From assembly GCF_000149955.1 (NCBI RefSeq), contig NC_030999.1, positions 1,408,310-1,472,309 on the forward strand: a stretch of DNA of 64,000 nucleotides, given 5' to 3'. Numbering within the stretch: position 1 is the first letter of the stretch; each line of letters starts with the position of its first letter. The notes beneath the pieces were generated by a model. It was not told where the DNA came from. It saw only the letters and a program-made list of their open reading frames with translations, and made no database searches. The stretch comes from Fusarium oxysporum f. sp. lycopersici 4287. Its lineage: Eukaryota; Ascomycota; Sordariomycetes; Hypocreales; Nectriaceae. The position numbers and the translations under genes were made by a program. Below, in pieces: positions 1 through 10,286 of the stretch.

Positions 1-1
1 C

Positions 2-904
2 TCAAGGCTGATCTACCTTTCCCAGGATGCATATTTTACCAGAATACTGAAGAAATTCGGCTTAGAGGATTGTCGACCGGTCAAGACCCCGATGGAGCGA
101 AATTCACTCTCGACACTGCAACCAAGAGACAATGGCGACTCGGCTTCTCCAGAAGAACGAGAAGACTATAGCTCGAAAACCGGCTCGCTGATGTATGGAA
201 TGACCCAAACCAGACCCGATTTAGCTTTCCTACTCTCGGTACTCTCAAGATACATGTCGAATCCATCACCAACACATTCACGAATGATCAAAAGAGGTCT
301 CCGCTATCTACAGCAGACAAGAGACCACGGCCTGGTGCTTGGGGGCGTCAAGAAAGATCCTGAATCCGCTTGGAGCATCACAGCTTGGGCCGACTCGGAT
401 TGGAAAGGCGACACTGTTACGGGAAGATCGACGTTTGGATGGCTTGTTCAACTTGAAGGATCTACAGTCTCATGGAGGGCCAAACGGCACGAAACAGTGG
501 CACTATCGACTACCGAGGCTGAATATACAGCACTCTCCCAGTGTGCCAGAGAATTGGCCTGGACTAGGAACCTCTTCTCTGAACTGCTCCTTCCGCTACA
601 TATGCCTATCCCACTGAACGGCGACAACCAGGGTTCCCTAAAGCTATGCAGAAACCCTGAGCTTCACCAACGGACAAAGCACATTCCGTTAACCGAGCAC
701 CATATCCGAGAAGAAGTTGAAGCCGGGAATATTGATGTGCAATACGTCAGCACACATGAGCAGGTAGCAGACGGACTCACTAAACCATTGAACGCCGTCA
801 GCCACGGTCACTTTCTAGAAGCAATTCGAGTCAGTGCATGTCCGATCGAGGAAGCAGGTCGTATTATTTGGAGTACTGAAGTCCACGATGACTCTGTGCC
901 CTGA
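2..904 (+). CDS. Ty1/copia retrotransposon Pol, C-terminal part (end of reverse transcriptase and RNase H), cut by window edge
   Basis: The frame is open from base 2 to a TGA at 902-904, so the true start lies outside the window. It shows the copia order: end of the reverse transcriptase (TRPDLAFLLSVLSRYM), then RNase H with WADSDWKGD, the catalytic-type segment STTEAEYTALS, GDNQGSLKL, and the C-terminal block HIREEVEAGNIDVQYV followed by QVADGLTKPL. These are standard for fungal copia Pol. A purine-rich tract at 909-924 fits the polypurine primer next to the 3' LTR. No stop or frameshift is visible in this part, so the element may have been recently active, but gag, protease and integrase cannot be judged from here. 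Confidence 0.93.
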   Translation, partial: SRLIYLSQDAYFTRILKKFGLEDCRPVKTPMERNSLSTLQPRDNGDSASPEEREDYSSKTGSLMYGMTQTRPDLAFLLSVLSRYMSNPSPTHSRMIKRGLRYLQQTRDHGLVLGGVKKDPESAWSITAWADSDWKGDTVTGRSTFGWLVQLEGSTVSWRAKRHETVALSTTEAEYTALSQCARELAWTRNLFSELLLPLHMPIPLNGDNQGSLKLCRNPELHQRTKHIPLTEHHIREEVEAGNIDVQYVSTHEQVADGLTKPLNAVSHGHFLEAIRVSACPIEEAGRIIWSTEVHDDSVP

Positions 905-924
905 AGACAAGGTGGATGGGGGCG

Positions 925-1118
925 TGTTGGAAAATCCGGGAATCCCCTTCCCTTCAGGATTCAGACTGTTAGTCTGAAAGTCCTAGATTTAAAGTTCAAA
1001 GTCCTAGATACAATCATCTAGAGATATAAACCCGAGAATAACTCTCAGCTCAATAATGAACAACCAAGTTTCATAAAAATACATTTTCACCCAGCACTAC
1101 TGCGCAATATAAACAACA
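925..1118 (+). repeat. 3' LTR of the copia element
   Basis: Begins TGTTGGAAAATCC right after the purine tract and ends with AACAACA, giving TG...CA ends and 194 bp. A close 196-bp copy stands alone at 31249-31444, which confirms both borders. The decayed regulator gene starts immediately beyond it at 1119. The 5' LTR is outside the window, so the target-site duplication cannot be checked. Confidence 0.88.
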
Positions 1119-2472
1119 AGTTCTCGCTTACGGCTGATAGCAACACGGTGTAGTCTGCAATGCTGGGCACATATGTCTCGTGCTGATACAGACAGCATAC
1201 ACTGCAGTTGTACATCTTCAACATGGCAAGTGGATGATAGTTCATAGAGCCATCTACTGTACTTGATACGAAAGGTATCATGGCTTTCCACTGATCCAGC
1301 TCTGCTCGGATCTCAGTTCGCCGGCACTTGAGCATGTTGTCTTGATTGGGCAGAGTGCCGCCCTCGGCCCATAGACGTCGGATTCTCGATTGCAAGGACC
1401 TGATGGCAAACATGTGCTCTACATCTGCCTGCATTGACCCTCCATCGAATGTAAGCCAGACACCTTGTTCTATGATCTATGGATATATGTCAGTATCTTG
1501 TCTGATGTTCATGAGGAGAGCATACTTGTCGTCCAGCAAACCAATGAGATGCTCGAAATAGGGACCCCAGAGTGAGGCTATGATCTCGTACGCAGTGTAG
1601 CAGTAGATTAATAGCACTCGATCGTGTATATCCTATGAGAGAACTGATTCGTCCAAGCCATCAAGGTTGAAAGATAGAAGTGTCGGAGGGATCTGGAACT
1701 TTAACAGCCGATCAGTGATCTCAAGAACCGCTTCGATCGTCGTATCGTTTATTTGAAACGGTATTGGGGAGTGAAGCGCATGTACGATCAGTAACAGGTA
1801 TGCGGGTGTCCTGAAATCACCTAGAGAAGCTACGTCTGGCAGATAGACTTGAACAGCTTCAGTGTAGAGCCCATCTATCTCAGGACAATGGCGATCTGAA
1901 TAGCAGGCGCCGATGACGCATACAAGATACAAAGAAAAACGTTCATGGTCTCTCAGTTCATTGCCTTGTATGCTCTAGGCATGGAACCAGGACCTCAGAT
2001 CTTCTTGATCAAGGAATGGCCAGCTTGGATGCACGTAGTTAAAGTAGCTGTCAAAGTCCACAGCCTTGACACGACTATCACCTAGCCTTTTCTCAGTTGG
2101 CTGCATTAACTGGTGGTAATAAGAGCTCTGGTTCTGACCTTTGGGCTATAGCACCAAGTCGGTGGTCTTCGCGACATGGCTGCTCGTCACTGGAGACTTT
2201 GTTAGATTCCCCTGTGCCTGTACGAGTAACCCTTTGCAGAGAAACAACTCCTGCTCAACTCGTGCTAGCCTCGCCTCTAACCCCTGGACATATCCCCACG
2301 GCACGCTCGCGAAATCACGGGGCCTTCTCTTCTCGAAGCGTACGCAATCTGAGGACGAGTGTAAACATTCCCCACACTTGGGCACTTTCTGGTCGCACTT
2401 CTTTTTACGGCGTCGGCAACGTATACAGGCAATAGCCAGCGACTCGTCTGAACCAAGGCTCTTCTTAGGCAT
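1119..2472 (-). pseudogene. Zn2Cys6 fungal transcription factor, decayed and 3'-truncated by the copia LTR
   Basis: Start ATG at 2472-2470. Residues 15-43 form a binuclear zinc cluster (CIRCRRRKKKC then CGEC and a final Cys) followed by a short coiled linker. The same frame continues with a fungal_trans-like region (YFNYVHPSWPFL, then the segments around YLVCVIGACYSDRHC and HALHSPIPF). It is one single frame from 2472 to 1119, interrupted by four in-frame stops, all TAG, at 2148-2146, 1977-1975, 1635-1633 and 1479-1477. The last dozen codons before a terminal TGA are copia LTR sequence, so the real C-terminus is gone. The stops fit CAG-to-TAG or TGG-to-TAG changes. The remnant would have been a nuclear DNA-binding regulator; its target is unknown. 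Confidence 0.82.
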
Positions 2473-2925
2473 TATGAATCATTTTAATTAAGCATAGAAT
2501 AGGGAGAGTTGATTGAGTCTCTTGAAACGACAGAGCCTATGTCTTTCTCCGACTTGTGGCCGCTGAGTTTCATCTCCAATATTTCTCCACAAACCCCCTT
2601 ACACCTGCTTCCTCAACTTCTCTGTATACTTGTGAAAAGTTTATGTCATTGTAAGGTTTTTACTGGCCAAATTGCTTCAATTCAGACTGATACTGTTACC
2701 TTCTCACATCCACCATTTAGGTGTTCCTCATTTGTTGGTGTGCATAACCGTACCATTAGTAAGATACACAAGAACGTAGTCCTTTCATATTTTTACCCCC
2801 ACACCATGCCCGAGGAAGGGCGGAGTCCTTGTCAAGAACACACTGCAAATTTACCCCAGGCTCTTATCTCTAGCTTCGGGGTTACCCGAGACCCGCAGAG
2901 ATTACAAAAAGATATCATACGGGAC
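2473..2925. other. Gene-free spacer
   Basis: AT-rich sequence between the decayed regulator and the SINE-like insertion. Open frames here lack recognisable domains. Its last 19 bases (2907-2925) are the left target duplication of the next element. Confidence 0.6.
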
Positions 2926-3580
2926 AACTCTCCCCTGTAAAAATTCTTTCTTGGCACGCACTGTTAGTGCACTGTTAGGAGCGGGATTTTCTACGGGCTA
3001 CTCGGCCACACAATACTGCGGGGACGCCATCGGCTCCCTAACAGCAGTTTTCAGAGAAGGAATTTTGGAGAGTTCACCTTCTCTGACAACACCTTTGTCG
3101 GATCTAATGGCGGCACCTCAGAACCAGAACGCCTTAGATATCGGAGGACGGTGCCCGTGGCATCGGTAGCGACATCCTCCCGATCAACGACGCCGATTGC
3201 GATGGGTTTTTCCCCTTTGAAGGCAAGCCGCACCGCCGGCCTCTGATCCCTTCCCAAGGTTTTTCCCTGCCGCCACGACAGTCGACTACGAGCTACAACT
3301 TGGTTACTGGAGATTGTGGACTGCATCAGCAGATGTAGCGATGCGTGAGAGAATTCTGGTCGGTGGAAAAATTTGACAGATTGCCCCCGAACCCGCTGAC
3401 GGGTGACGGGCTTGACAAAAACAGCGCCTTTTGTGCCTTGGTATGCTGGATGGTGAAGGAAGCGGGGTTCCCTGTACCTAGCTAGCTCAGCACGTCTTTT
3501 GCTCCAGTAGGAGATTTGGCTTCGTTACAGCCACCCAGACGAAAAATATACAAAACAAACAAACAAACAAACAAACAAAC
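2926..3580 (+). mobile_element. SINE-like / short non-LTR retroelement, copy A
   Basis: A 655-bp unit that begins AACTCTCCCCTG and ends with a simple ACAAAC-type tail. It is flanked by a perfect 19-bp direct repeat (2907-2925 and 3581-3599), the mark of target-primed reverse transcription. A near-identical inverted copy lies at 19050-19711, and a longer relative at 55176-56463 shares both ends. On the complementary strand there is a 91-codon open frame (3326-3051) that is preserved, with one substitution, in copy B. No reverse transcriptase is encoded. Size and structure resemble fungal SINE-like families such as Foxy of F. oxysporum, but I cannot confirm identity. Confidence 0.8.
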
Positions 3581-3677
3581 AAAAGATATCATACGGGACT
3601 AGGAGAGTCTGGATGCATTTGCGGGGAGCAACTCCCGGAGGTTCGGAAGTGCCTCCGAATTGATCCCTTTGAGAGGA

Positions 3678-3685
3678 TATAAATA
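3678..3685 (+). promoter_or_regulatory. TATA box of the permease stub
   Basis: TATAAATA about 100 bp before the permease ATG at 3782. Sequence further upstream is replaced by the SINE-like insertion ending at 3580, so only a minimal promoter remains. Confidence 0.5.
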
Positions 3686-3781
3686 TGTCCCTACGTTGTT
3701 TTCTAAATCCCGGGTAGCCCTAGATCTTGCTCGAGCATCGCTTCGTCTCTTTCTCTACAGCGCCCCTTCACCGATCTACCA

Positions 3782-4048
3782 ATGTTGTCCTCCTCTACCA
3801 TGACACCACGTAATTCGGAAGATAAGAAGCTGCCACCCGGCCTCTCGGCCTCGTCAGAATACGATGCTGGCGTCGAGGTTGGCGAGGTTTCGCCAGTAGA
3901 CGAACTTCGTCGCGATTTTAAGCCTAGACAGGTCTTCATGTTTTCCATTGCCTGTGCTATTGGCACGGGGCTTGTCATCGGTTCAGGAACTGCCCTCTCG
4001 AGAGGCGGTCCAGGGAGCCTACTGACCAGCTACCTCTTGGTTGGTGCT
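3782..4048 (+). pseudogene. Amino-acid permease, N-terminal stub only
   Basis: Open from ATG 3782 to the pogo insertion at 4050, about 89 codons. After a hydrophilic N-terminus comes RRDFKPRQVFMFSIACAIG and GTGLVIGSGTALSRGGPGS, the first membrane segment and signature of fungal APC-family amino-acid permeases, which normally have about 500 residues and 12 membrane segments. The frame stops at the TA target of the pogo element. On the far side of that element (6280 onward) only about two further codons could match before LINE sequence begins, so the rest of the gene is absent from the window. It probably lost its body to the LINE first and was then hit by pogo. Confidence 0.8.
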
Positions 4049-4049
4049 A

Positions 4050-6277
4050 CCATCCAGGACCACCTAGTGGGCACCCCCACCTAATGGACCACCAAAATTT
4101 CGATCTTCCCATACAAAATCCAAATATTGATGTCTGCAAAAACAGGCCCGATTCTCAATTAATAAACGAGGCTTTAAAGAGAGTTTCTATAAAGTTATTT
4201 GAATTTTACTCTCTGCGTGGTTTTTTGACCTCCCGACCGCTTCGCGTGCGCTGGCAGTGCTTTGTTACGACCGTAGAGTCGTCACGTTCGTCCTCTAGCC
4301 CGACACCCACCTCAATCACCGACTCGACCTCCTCATCCACATCCACCTCTATTTCTGCCTCCTTTGAGTCAGGAAGAGCTTCTCCAGTCGCTAGAGACTC
4401 CGCTAGAGCCATGAATCGTCGGTTCGGGGTTCGGTACCGCCTTTCTTTTCTTCCCTCGCCGCAGCTGAGCCATCTGCTCCTCGAGGCCAGTAATCCGCGC
4501 ATTCTGAACGGCAACCTTCATCTCTAAAGCTTCCAGCCCCTTTGCGATCTTACTGTACTTCTGTCTGGTCGGACGACTTCGGTGCTTGGCCATTTCCCTC
4601 ACTTGCCGGCTCGTTTTCGGCGTATCATCTGAGTGCAGTTGAGGAGGGCTCGGCGTCTTGAACTCTTCCAGCACTTTTTCTTTGTCCGGTTGAATTTCTG
4701 GATGTGCTAGAGCTTTGTAACGATTTATTGGCCAATTTCCAGTAAACCTCCAGCCGGATAAGATAATCTTCTTCCTCATGCCCGCTTCCCTCGCTTTCGC
4801 GTATGCCCGAATAAAGTTGACTTTGTCAACCGGCGCAGAATCGGTCAAACTAGCCAGCTTTTGGAATTCTTTCCGATACGCACCTTTTATAACATTAAAA
4901 ATTCCATTATCTAATGGTTGCAAACCATGGGAACAATGTGCTGGTAGGTAACAGCAGTAGACGTTGTTCAGAAAGCACGTCGCCATCCACTCGTCCCGAC
5001 TGCTTGTTACTGGTCCTATAGCGGGTAACTCTGCGGCGAAAACACCAAAATGCTTACCTGCGCATGGCTCCCGTGACCGTCAAGGATAATAAGTCTCGCA
5101 TCCGATGCATCACGAGGCTCCGTTTGGGGTAGATAGACGTCTTTCAACCATTCGAGAGCTATATGGTTGTCTGTCCAGCCGTTCGGGGATGTGATGTAGT
5201 GCCAGTCCGCTATTAATTCAAATTCATTCAGAAACCACTGTTTCTGCAGCTCTTTTCCTTTAAAGATAATTCCCGGTTTTAAAGAGCGGCCAGTTGCAGT
5301 GACAGCCCCAATAAACGAGGTCCACGTGCGCGACTGAACGCCTTTTAACATCGCCTTCTTCTTCGGGTCAGAGCTCCCGATTACGAGGCTGTCCAGGCCT
5401 TATGGACAACCAATTAGCTATTCCTTATAAAAACCTATAGAGTACTTGTAGAAGACTTACCGAAACCCACCATTATGCCGCCCTCGTCCACGTTAACCGT
5501 GTTCTCAGGCTTGATCCAGCCGTACTCGTTCTCCCGGATATCGAAGTACCAATTGACCGCCTTCGGAGTAAATCCATCAAATCTGGCGGCTTCCTGACGT
5601 TTTCCAAGCTTGGTAGACAGTTTTAGGTGACGCTTGATGAACCTGGTGGTCCAGTGCTTACCCAGAGGCTTGTTATCGCCTTGTTGTTTGAGGATGGCCT
5701 CGACACAGGCGCGGAGCTGGCTGTGCGATAGAGCATAGCCCAGAGACTCTTGTCGCAGCACCCAACGAAGGAGTGTCTCCTCCTGGCTCTTTGAAATACG
5801 CTGGTGGGCCTGGATCCGTTCATTCCTGCTCGCTTGACCGGAAAGTCGCCCAGAAAGGGTCGACCGAGGTACTCCACGTTTCTGGGCCGCGCCCGTCTGT
5901 GACAGGCCTCTATCAGTAATATCGAGTATGGCCTCAGCTACGTCATCTTCGGTATAAACACGGCGAACCATTGCGAAAGGAGTTCCATCTATTAAGTTAG
6001 GTGAAAATTCGGCTCAAGTTGATGGAGTCGCCTAGGGTAGATGAGGAGAAATGCGAAAGAATTCAAAGTGCTAGAGAACTAGACCACAAGTCGGAACGGG
6101 GAAAAGTTAAGCCGATATTAAAATTTCATGAAAACTGCTATACAACATTGGTATGGGTTTGTAAGTATCTTCGCTTTTGGCTGAATGCGATGTACTTGAA
6201 AATTCGGAATTTGTATGGGAAGATTGAAATTTTGGTGGTCCATTAGGTGGGGGTGCCCACTAGGTGGTCCTGGATGG
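4050..6277 (-). mobile_element. Pogo/Fot-type DNA transposon (element 1), complete ends
   Basis: A 2228-bp element with terminal inverted repeats of about 69 bp (4050-4118 against 6209-6277) starting CCATCCAGGACCACC, with a single visible mismatch. It is flanked by TA at 4048-4049 and 6278-6279, the pogo/Tc1 target. It carries a rearranged transposase gene on the minus strand. It sits exactly at the end of the permease stub and next to a LINE fragment. Confidence 0.92.
4206..5971 (-). pseudogene. Pogo transposase with introns, damaged splice site and frameshift
   Basis: The N-terminus (ATG 5971) has a pipsqueak-type helix-turn-helix and a CENP-B-like domain (RGVPRSTLSGRLSG, then KHWTTRFIKRH), then the first catalytic Asp in VNVDEGGIMVGF. 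A first intron fits 5454-5401 and restores the DDE frame, with the second Asp in LIILDGHGSH and the third in QPLDNGIF. A second intron starts at 5051 (GTAAGC). Its expected acceptor next to the DEWMATC codons reads GG instead of AG, and the usable CAG puts the rest out of frame. A further frameshift near 4430 separates the acidic C-terminal tail (4514-4206 frame) from the rest. It is probably inactive unless supplied in trans. Confidence 0.83.
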
Positions 6278-6279
6278 TA

Positions 6280-6720
6280 ACGGTCATTTGTTTTCTCCTT
6301 CTCAAACCCCTTCCTGGCTCAATCTTCCTGTCGCCATCGCAAATTTGACTGTCGCTCGCACCGCCTCCAGGTTAGGTATCCACTTTGCTCCGTCCGATCC
6401 CGACGTTCCTCCCAGGAAGAAGGAAAGGTTGCCGATCATGTTGTGTCCTACTCGACGCATGACTTCACGCTCTGTTTCCCATCTTGTGCATCGGAACAGG
6501 AAATGCTCCATTGTCTCTGGTCCACATCCACATTCACACATGTCCGACTCTGCAGCTCCAATCTTGCAGAGATAGCTGTTGATCCTCGCCATTCCCGTGC
6601 GGAGCTGCGAGAGCACTCTGGCTTCTCGTCTCTTGCAAATGTCGTATAGTGCTTGGGTATGTTTGCCTGGTAGAGCTCGATCTAACCGTTTGGAGTAGTT
6701 GCCTACGTTGTTGGGTAGTC
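6280..6720 (-). pseudogene. LINE (Tad-like) 3' fragment: C-terminal RNase H / zinc region
   Basis: Minus-strand reading gives LDRALPGKHTQALYD, then LSQLRTGMARINSYL, IGAAESDMCECG and HFLFRCTRW, which is the conserved C-terminal block of fungal Tad-clade LINE polyproteins (CCHC-like Cys/His knuckle). The frame ends at 6302, close to the border with the pogo target. The 5' portion is missing: the fragment stops near 6720 where a hAT fragment begins. A 5'-truncated LINE inserted in the permease gene explains the order seen. Confidence 0.82.
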
Positions 6721-6724
6721 TCCG

Positions 6725-7612
6725 TTGCTGATGCAGCCGCGACTAAAAGACTTCTACGCTGCAACTTTGCTTTCTGAAGGTAAGAAGACGTCACTTGCTG
6801 ACTGGTTTTCAACTTTGGACTGCCTTCTTCGAGAGATAAGCGAGACGAAGGATCACTACCACGACATCCACTCTGAGGACGATAATAACTTTACATGGAA
6901 GTACCTTCAAAGCTGCGCAGATGCCGCGTGGTCAAAATGTGCCGAGTACTACAACAACCAGCAGCTGAATTGGCAGAATCGATTCCCTGAAGATACTGAC
7001 CTTCCACCGGCATACTATGCAGCTCAAATCCTCGATCCATATCGCAAGTGGGCGTGGTTCAGGCAAGAGTGGGTTCTTCACGGCGACGAAGAGAGGAGGA
7101 GGTGGTTTGATAACGCACAATCAGCGGTGAAGCATCTCTGGGAGACAGAGTATAAGGGAAGATACCCTGTTGAGATGCTGCCACCACCGGCCAGGAAGGA
7201 GAGAGCTCCTGACCCAGCATTTGATCGCCAGCGGGAACATAAGCGTATTCGAACAGACGCTCCGGTCTCCACAACAGATTTGTATGAACAATATAATTCT
7301 ACCGACAGGCTCCATGACGACGAGGCAGGTTACGATGATGCCATTGCGTACTGGCTATCTCGTTATGACTCCCAGAGAGATCTCGCTCGCTTCGCTCTGG
7401 ATCTGTTTGCGATCTCACCCATGTCAGATGAGTGCGAACGCCTTTTTAGTAGCGCAAAGCTTACTATAGTTGATCGCCGTGGTAGGCTGAAAGCGGATAT
7501 CATAGAAGCTTGTGAGTGTCTCCGGGCTTGGTATGGAAAGCCCCAAGTTGAGGATGACAGTGATAGCGAGGATAGTGAGAATGACAATGAATGGATTGAT
7601 AGCTACTCGTAA
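6725..7612 (+). pseudogene. hAT transposase, C-terminal half
   Basis: An open frame of 295 codons beginning inside the transposase. It has the hAT core HLWETEYKGRYP and the C-terminal dimerisation domain (YWLSRYDSQRDLARFALDL, then AISPMSDECERLFSSAKL), ending in an acidic Ser/Asp/Glu tail. A full fungal hAT transposase has about 700-850 residues, so the N-terminal zinc finger and the first two catalytic residues are missing. It joins the LINE fragment directly on the left. The palindromic block at 7822-7900 may be the subterminal part of its right end. Confidence 0.85.
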
Positions 7613-7821
7613 AATACATTTCCTTCCTTCCTTCCTTCCACTACTTCAGCTGTCACGGGGCCAGAGGCTTTGCAGCAAGCATAGCGTGTATTGACGAAGA
7701 GGTCGCTCAGGGAGCAGAAAACGTTCTGCCCTTGAGCGACAATACCGTATTTATCTGAGCGTACACGTGACCTGTCACGTGGAGCCCTGACAGCCTCCTT
7801 CGTGGCGGTCTTGTTGGTCTA

Positions 7822-7900
7822 ACCGGTCTACCAGACCGGTTATTATGTAAGCAGCTGGTCTGGTCTGGTCTGGACCCCAAGACCAGACCAGACCAGACCA
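7822..7900. repeat. Two nested palindromes built on a GGTCTGGTCT unit
   Basis: First, ACCGGTCT and AGACCGGT around a 3-base loop (7822-7840). Second, a tandem TGGTC run at 7856-7873 facing its inverse GACCA run at 7881-7900 across a 7-base spacer. They could form strong hairpins or cruciforms. They lie between the hAT fragment and the GNT1-like stop codon (7915), so they may be hAT subterminal repeats or a 3' end signal. Confidence 0.7.
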
Positions 7901-7914
7901 TTCCGATCACTGGA

Positions 7915-9122
7915 TCAATCCTCGTACTCTTCTTTTGACAATATCACCACCTCGCTCAGCCCGCAAATTTCCTAGATCTTGTTAGGTTCTAGACAAGTAA
8001 ATGGTGATTAAAATTGAAATTTACCTTCCGTTTCCGTTTAAAATCTGTATAGAAAGAGTTCCAGATTATCCTTGCTGCACAGTCCTCAGCGCCATCTGAC
8101 AAAGTCGTGCAGTTGGGCTGCGACTGGAGGCGAAGCTCCTCATTCGTTTGTATCCATGGCTTAGGAAGCGGCCAATCGGAAAAGTGGACGAGTTTGGCCT
8201 CGTTATAGGCAGCGGCAGGATCCCAAGGCTCAGTATCAGAGCCGAGGTACCTGTTGTGATTATCTCCACGGAACTCACCCGTCAACAAATCATAGGGACG
8301 ATGCGGGAGGACAAGGGCACTCTCGCGATAAAGGTAGTTCACTATCTCCATATCATAGTCGTTGTCGGAGGCTGAATCCACTTTGGCCATAATGCGAGCA
8401 AATTCTGCGTCAGAAGGTTGAATAAGCATCACCTGAGATGAGAGAAGCTCCTTTTCAGGGAACAGCCAGTAGGCCCTTGGCATGGCTACTGGTACTGGGG
8501 GCAAAAGAAATAGTTCATCCATATTTTGCAAGAGCATGGAATCAGAATCGATAGAGAGCACACGACTGTATTGGGTCTGGTTGAAAGCGAGGAGTTTTGT
8601 GAAAGAATCAGCCCAGGTATCTAAAGAGACGGCACTAGTTAGCCTTCTCCCCGGACAAGGATTATATCTGAGCGAAAGTTATGAGAGTATTCGTTTACCA
8701 TCTTTATTGTCCTTGTGCTGAACTGTGATAGGAACGAGCTTGACTTGATATTCATCGCGAGCTTTGATGAGCAATTGGGTATCCACAGAACTGTCATTGT
8801 CAGCCTCGAACATGCGGGAAGGATACATCATCACACGATCGGCACGGCTAGAAAGGCGGTGCAATGACTCGAAGAACATGACTGAGTTACAGAGATAGTC
8901 GCTATTGGTGACATATTGCGTGTAAGCGAAGCGCGACCAATCGACCTCGATTGAGCCATGGAATTTCAATGGCTCCTGGGAAAGAAATCTGTTATTTGAG
9001 AGGAGGAAGAAGATGAAGATGGTAAAAGTGAGTCCTGCTGCCCATCGATATCGCTTCGGCGCTGCGAAGCTCGGCGGGAACGGTCCGAACGGAGGTGTCA
9101 GTTCAGCTAATAGTTTTGCCAT
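7915..9122 (-). CDS. GNT1-like N-acetylglucosaminyltransferase (GT8/glycogenin-like), type II membrane protein
   Basis: Three exons, 9122-8699, 8620-8025 and 7971-7915, give 358 residues. Introns 8698-8621 (phase 1) and 8024-7972 have GT...AG ends, and removing them restores family motifs across both joints. A single membrane anchor follows a short cytosolic tail (residues about 21-43, RYRWAAGLTFTIFIFFLLS), then the lumenal glycosyltransferase domain with the metal-binding DxD in LSIDSDSML and the block MPRAYWLF. The family acts in the Golgi on N-glycan or related glycans; the precise acceptor is not visible. I chose the ATG before the anchor because the frame upstream (to 9590) overlaps a mimp and looks non-coding. 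A mimp at 9508-9721 sits about 390 bp upstream. Confidence 0.88.
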
Positions 9123-9507
9123 TTGTTTCGTAGGGCGCGATAGCTGAGTTGTGGAAGCGACTTTCAAAGAATTCGATGGGGTTTTTAGTAATTCAGCAAC
9201 TGTATTGTGCAAATGAGCGAGCAAACGGTGAGTACGGCGAGACTGCGTCCAGGTAGAGAGAGAGAGATAGGAGCCAGTCCTTATAGAATTATGCAGTACT
9301 GCCAGACAGAATGAAATTGAAGTCCAGATAAGAATGTTTGAAAGGAAAACGAAAAATGAAGAATGAGGAATGCGAGTGAAATTCAGAACCCAACTGCCTT
9401 CCAACAGAGTGAATGAAATGAATACTACGGCGTGGTACGTAATTAAGCAAAGACCCTGGAAAGATCCTTTGGTCAAGGCGCTTAGATATGAATCAACCCT
9501 GCAAGAA

Positions 9508-9721
9508 CAGTGGGGGGCAATAAGTTTGAATCCGAACTCAAGTACACGTTCGCTGACGAACCAAGGTGAGACCAGTTTCCCACGTAGCAATAACCCAATC
9601 GGGATAGCCTTTTGCCTGATACATCTTAGCGCTTACTTTATCAAGCTAAAGCTTTATATACGGGAGCTAGATTACAACAGCTGGTACTTCAGCCTGGATT
9701 CAAACTTATTGCATCCCACTG
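9508..9721. mobile_element. mimp (miniature impala-like MITE)
   Basis: A 214-bp unit. The left end CAGTGGGGGGCAATAA and right end TTATTGCATCCCACTG both match the mimp terminal consensus. TA follows the right end (9722-9723), while the left flank reads AA, so one target copy has mutated. It has no coding capacity. It lies upstream of the GNT1-like gene, which is transcribed away from it. Confidence 0.9.
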
Positions 9722-10286
9722 TAGCAGCTATGACTCAGCTGAGTCTTGAGGCGGCCAAACACATTCTTCGCCATTTCTGCCGCATGCTCGGCAAGCAGGT
9801 TGGTCTCCGACACAATTGACTTTCCGAGATTTGCATCTCGGAAAGGTAAAGCTGCATCTACGGGGTCTTCAGGAAGTGATTGCCGAACCTGTTGCTGACG
9901 GAGTAGAGATTCCGGCGTCTGTATTTGGAGCGGCACGACTTTGATTAGACGACATCCTGGGCAAAAGACTATGATACTTTGAGTTCAGATAGACAAAGTT
10001 CAGGCCATGGAAATCATTAGAAAGTAAGGTTGAAACCTTCATAATCGTAGGTCCTCTAGTTGCCCAGAGAAATTAACTTGAGAAGCGCCATATAACTGCT
10101 GGCGGTTTTAAAAATGCGGCGCGTTGTTACCTAGGCTCCGCAGTATATGTGGAGCTATGTATCTCTAAAACTGCGACCGGTCTCTCGCGCGCCGATGCAG
10201 CATTATCCCAGTTATGCTCAAGGTAAAGTCGGCGACCACCAAGTATCGGGTTGATAAGGAACGGCGGAGTTTGCGGAATCCATATA
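9722..10286. other. Gene-free spacer between two MITEs
   Basis: A short minus-strand open frame at 9936-9706 overlaps the mimp end and is not credible as a gene. Nothing else recognised. Confidence 0.5.

Noticed and set aside
3541..3580. CRISPR-like or telomere-like short repeats (ACAAAC, AACAT, TTTG runs)
   Set aside because: Simple-sequence tails or microsatellites without spacers; explained by retroelement tails and slippage.
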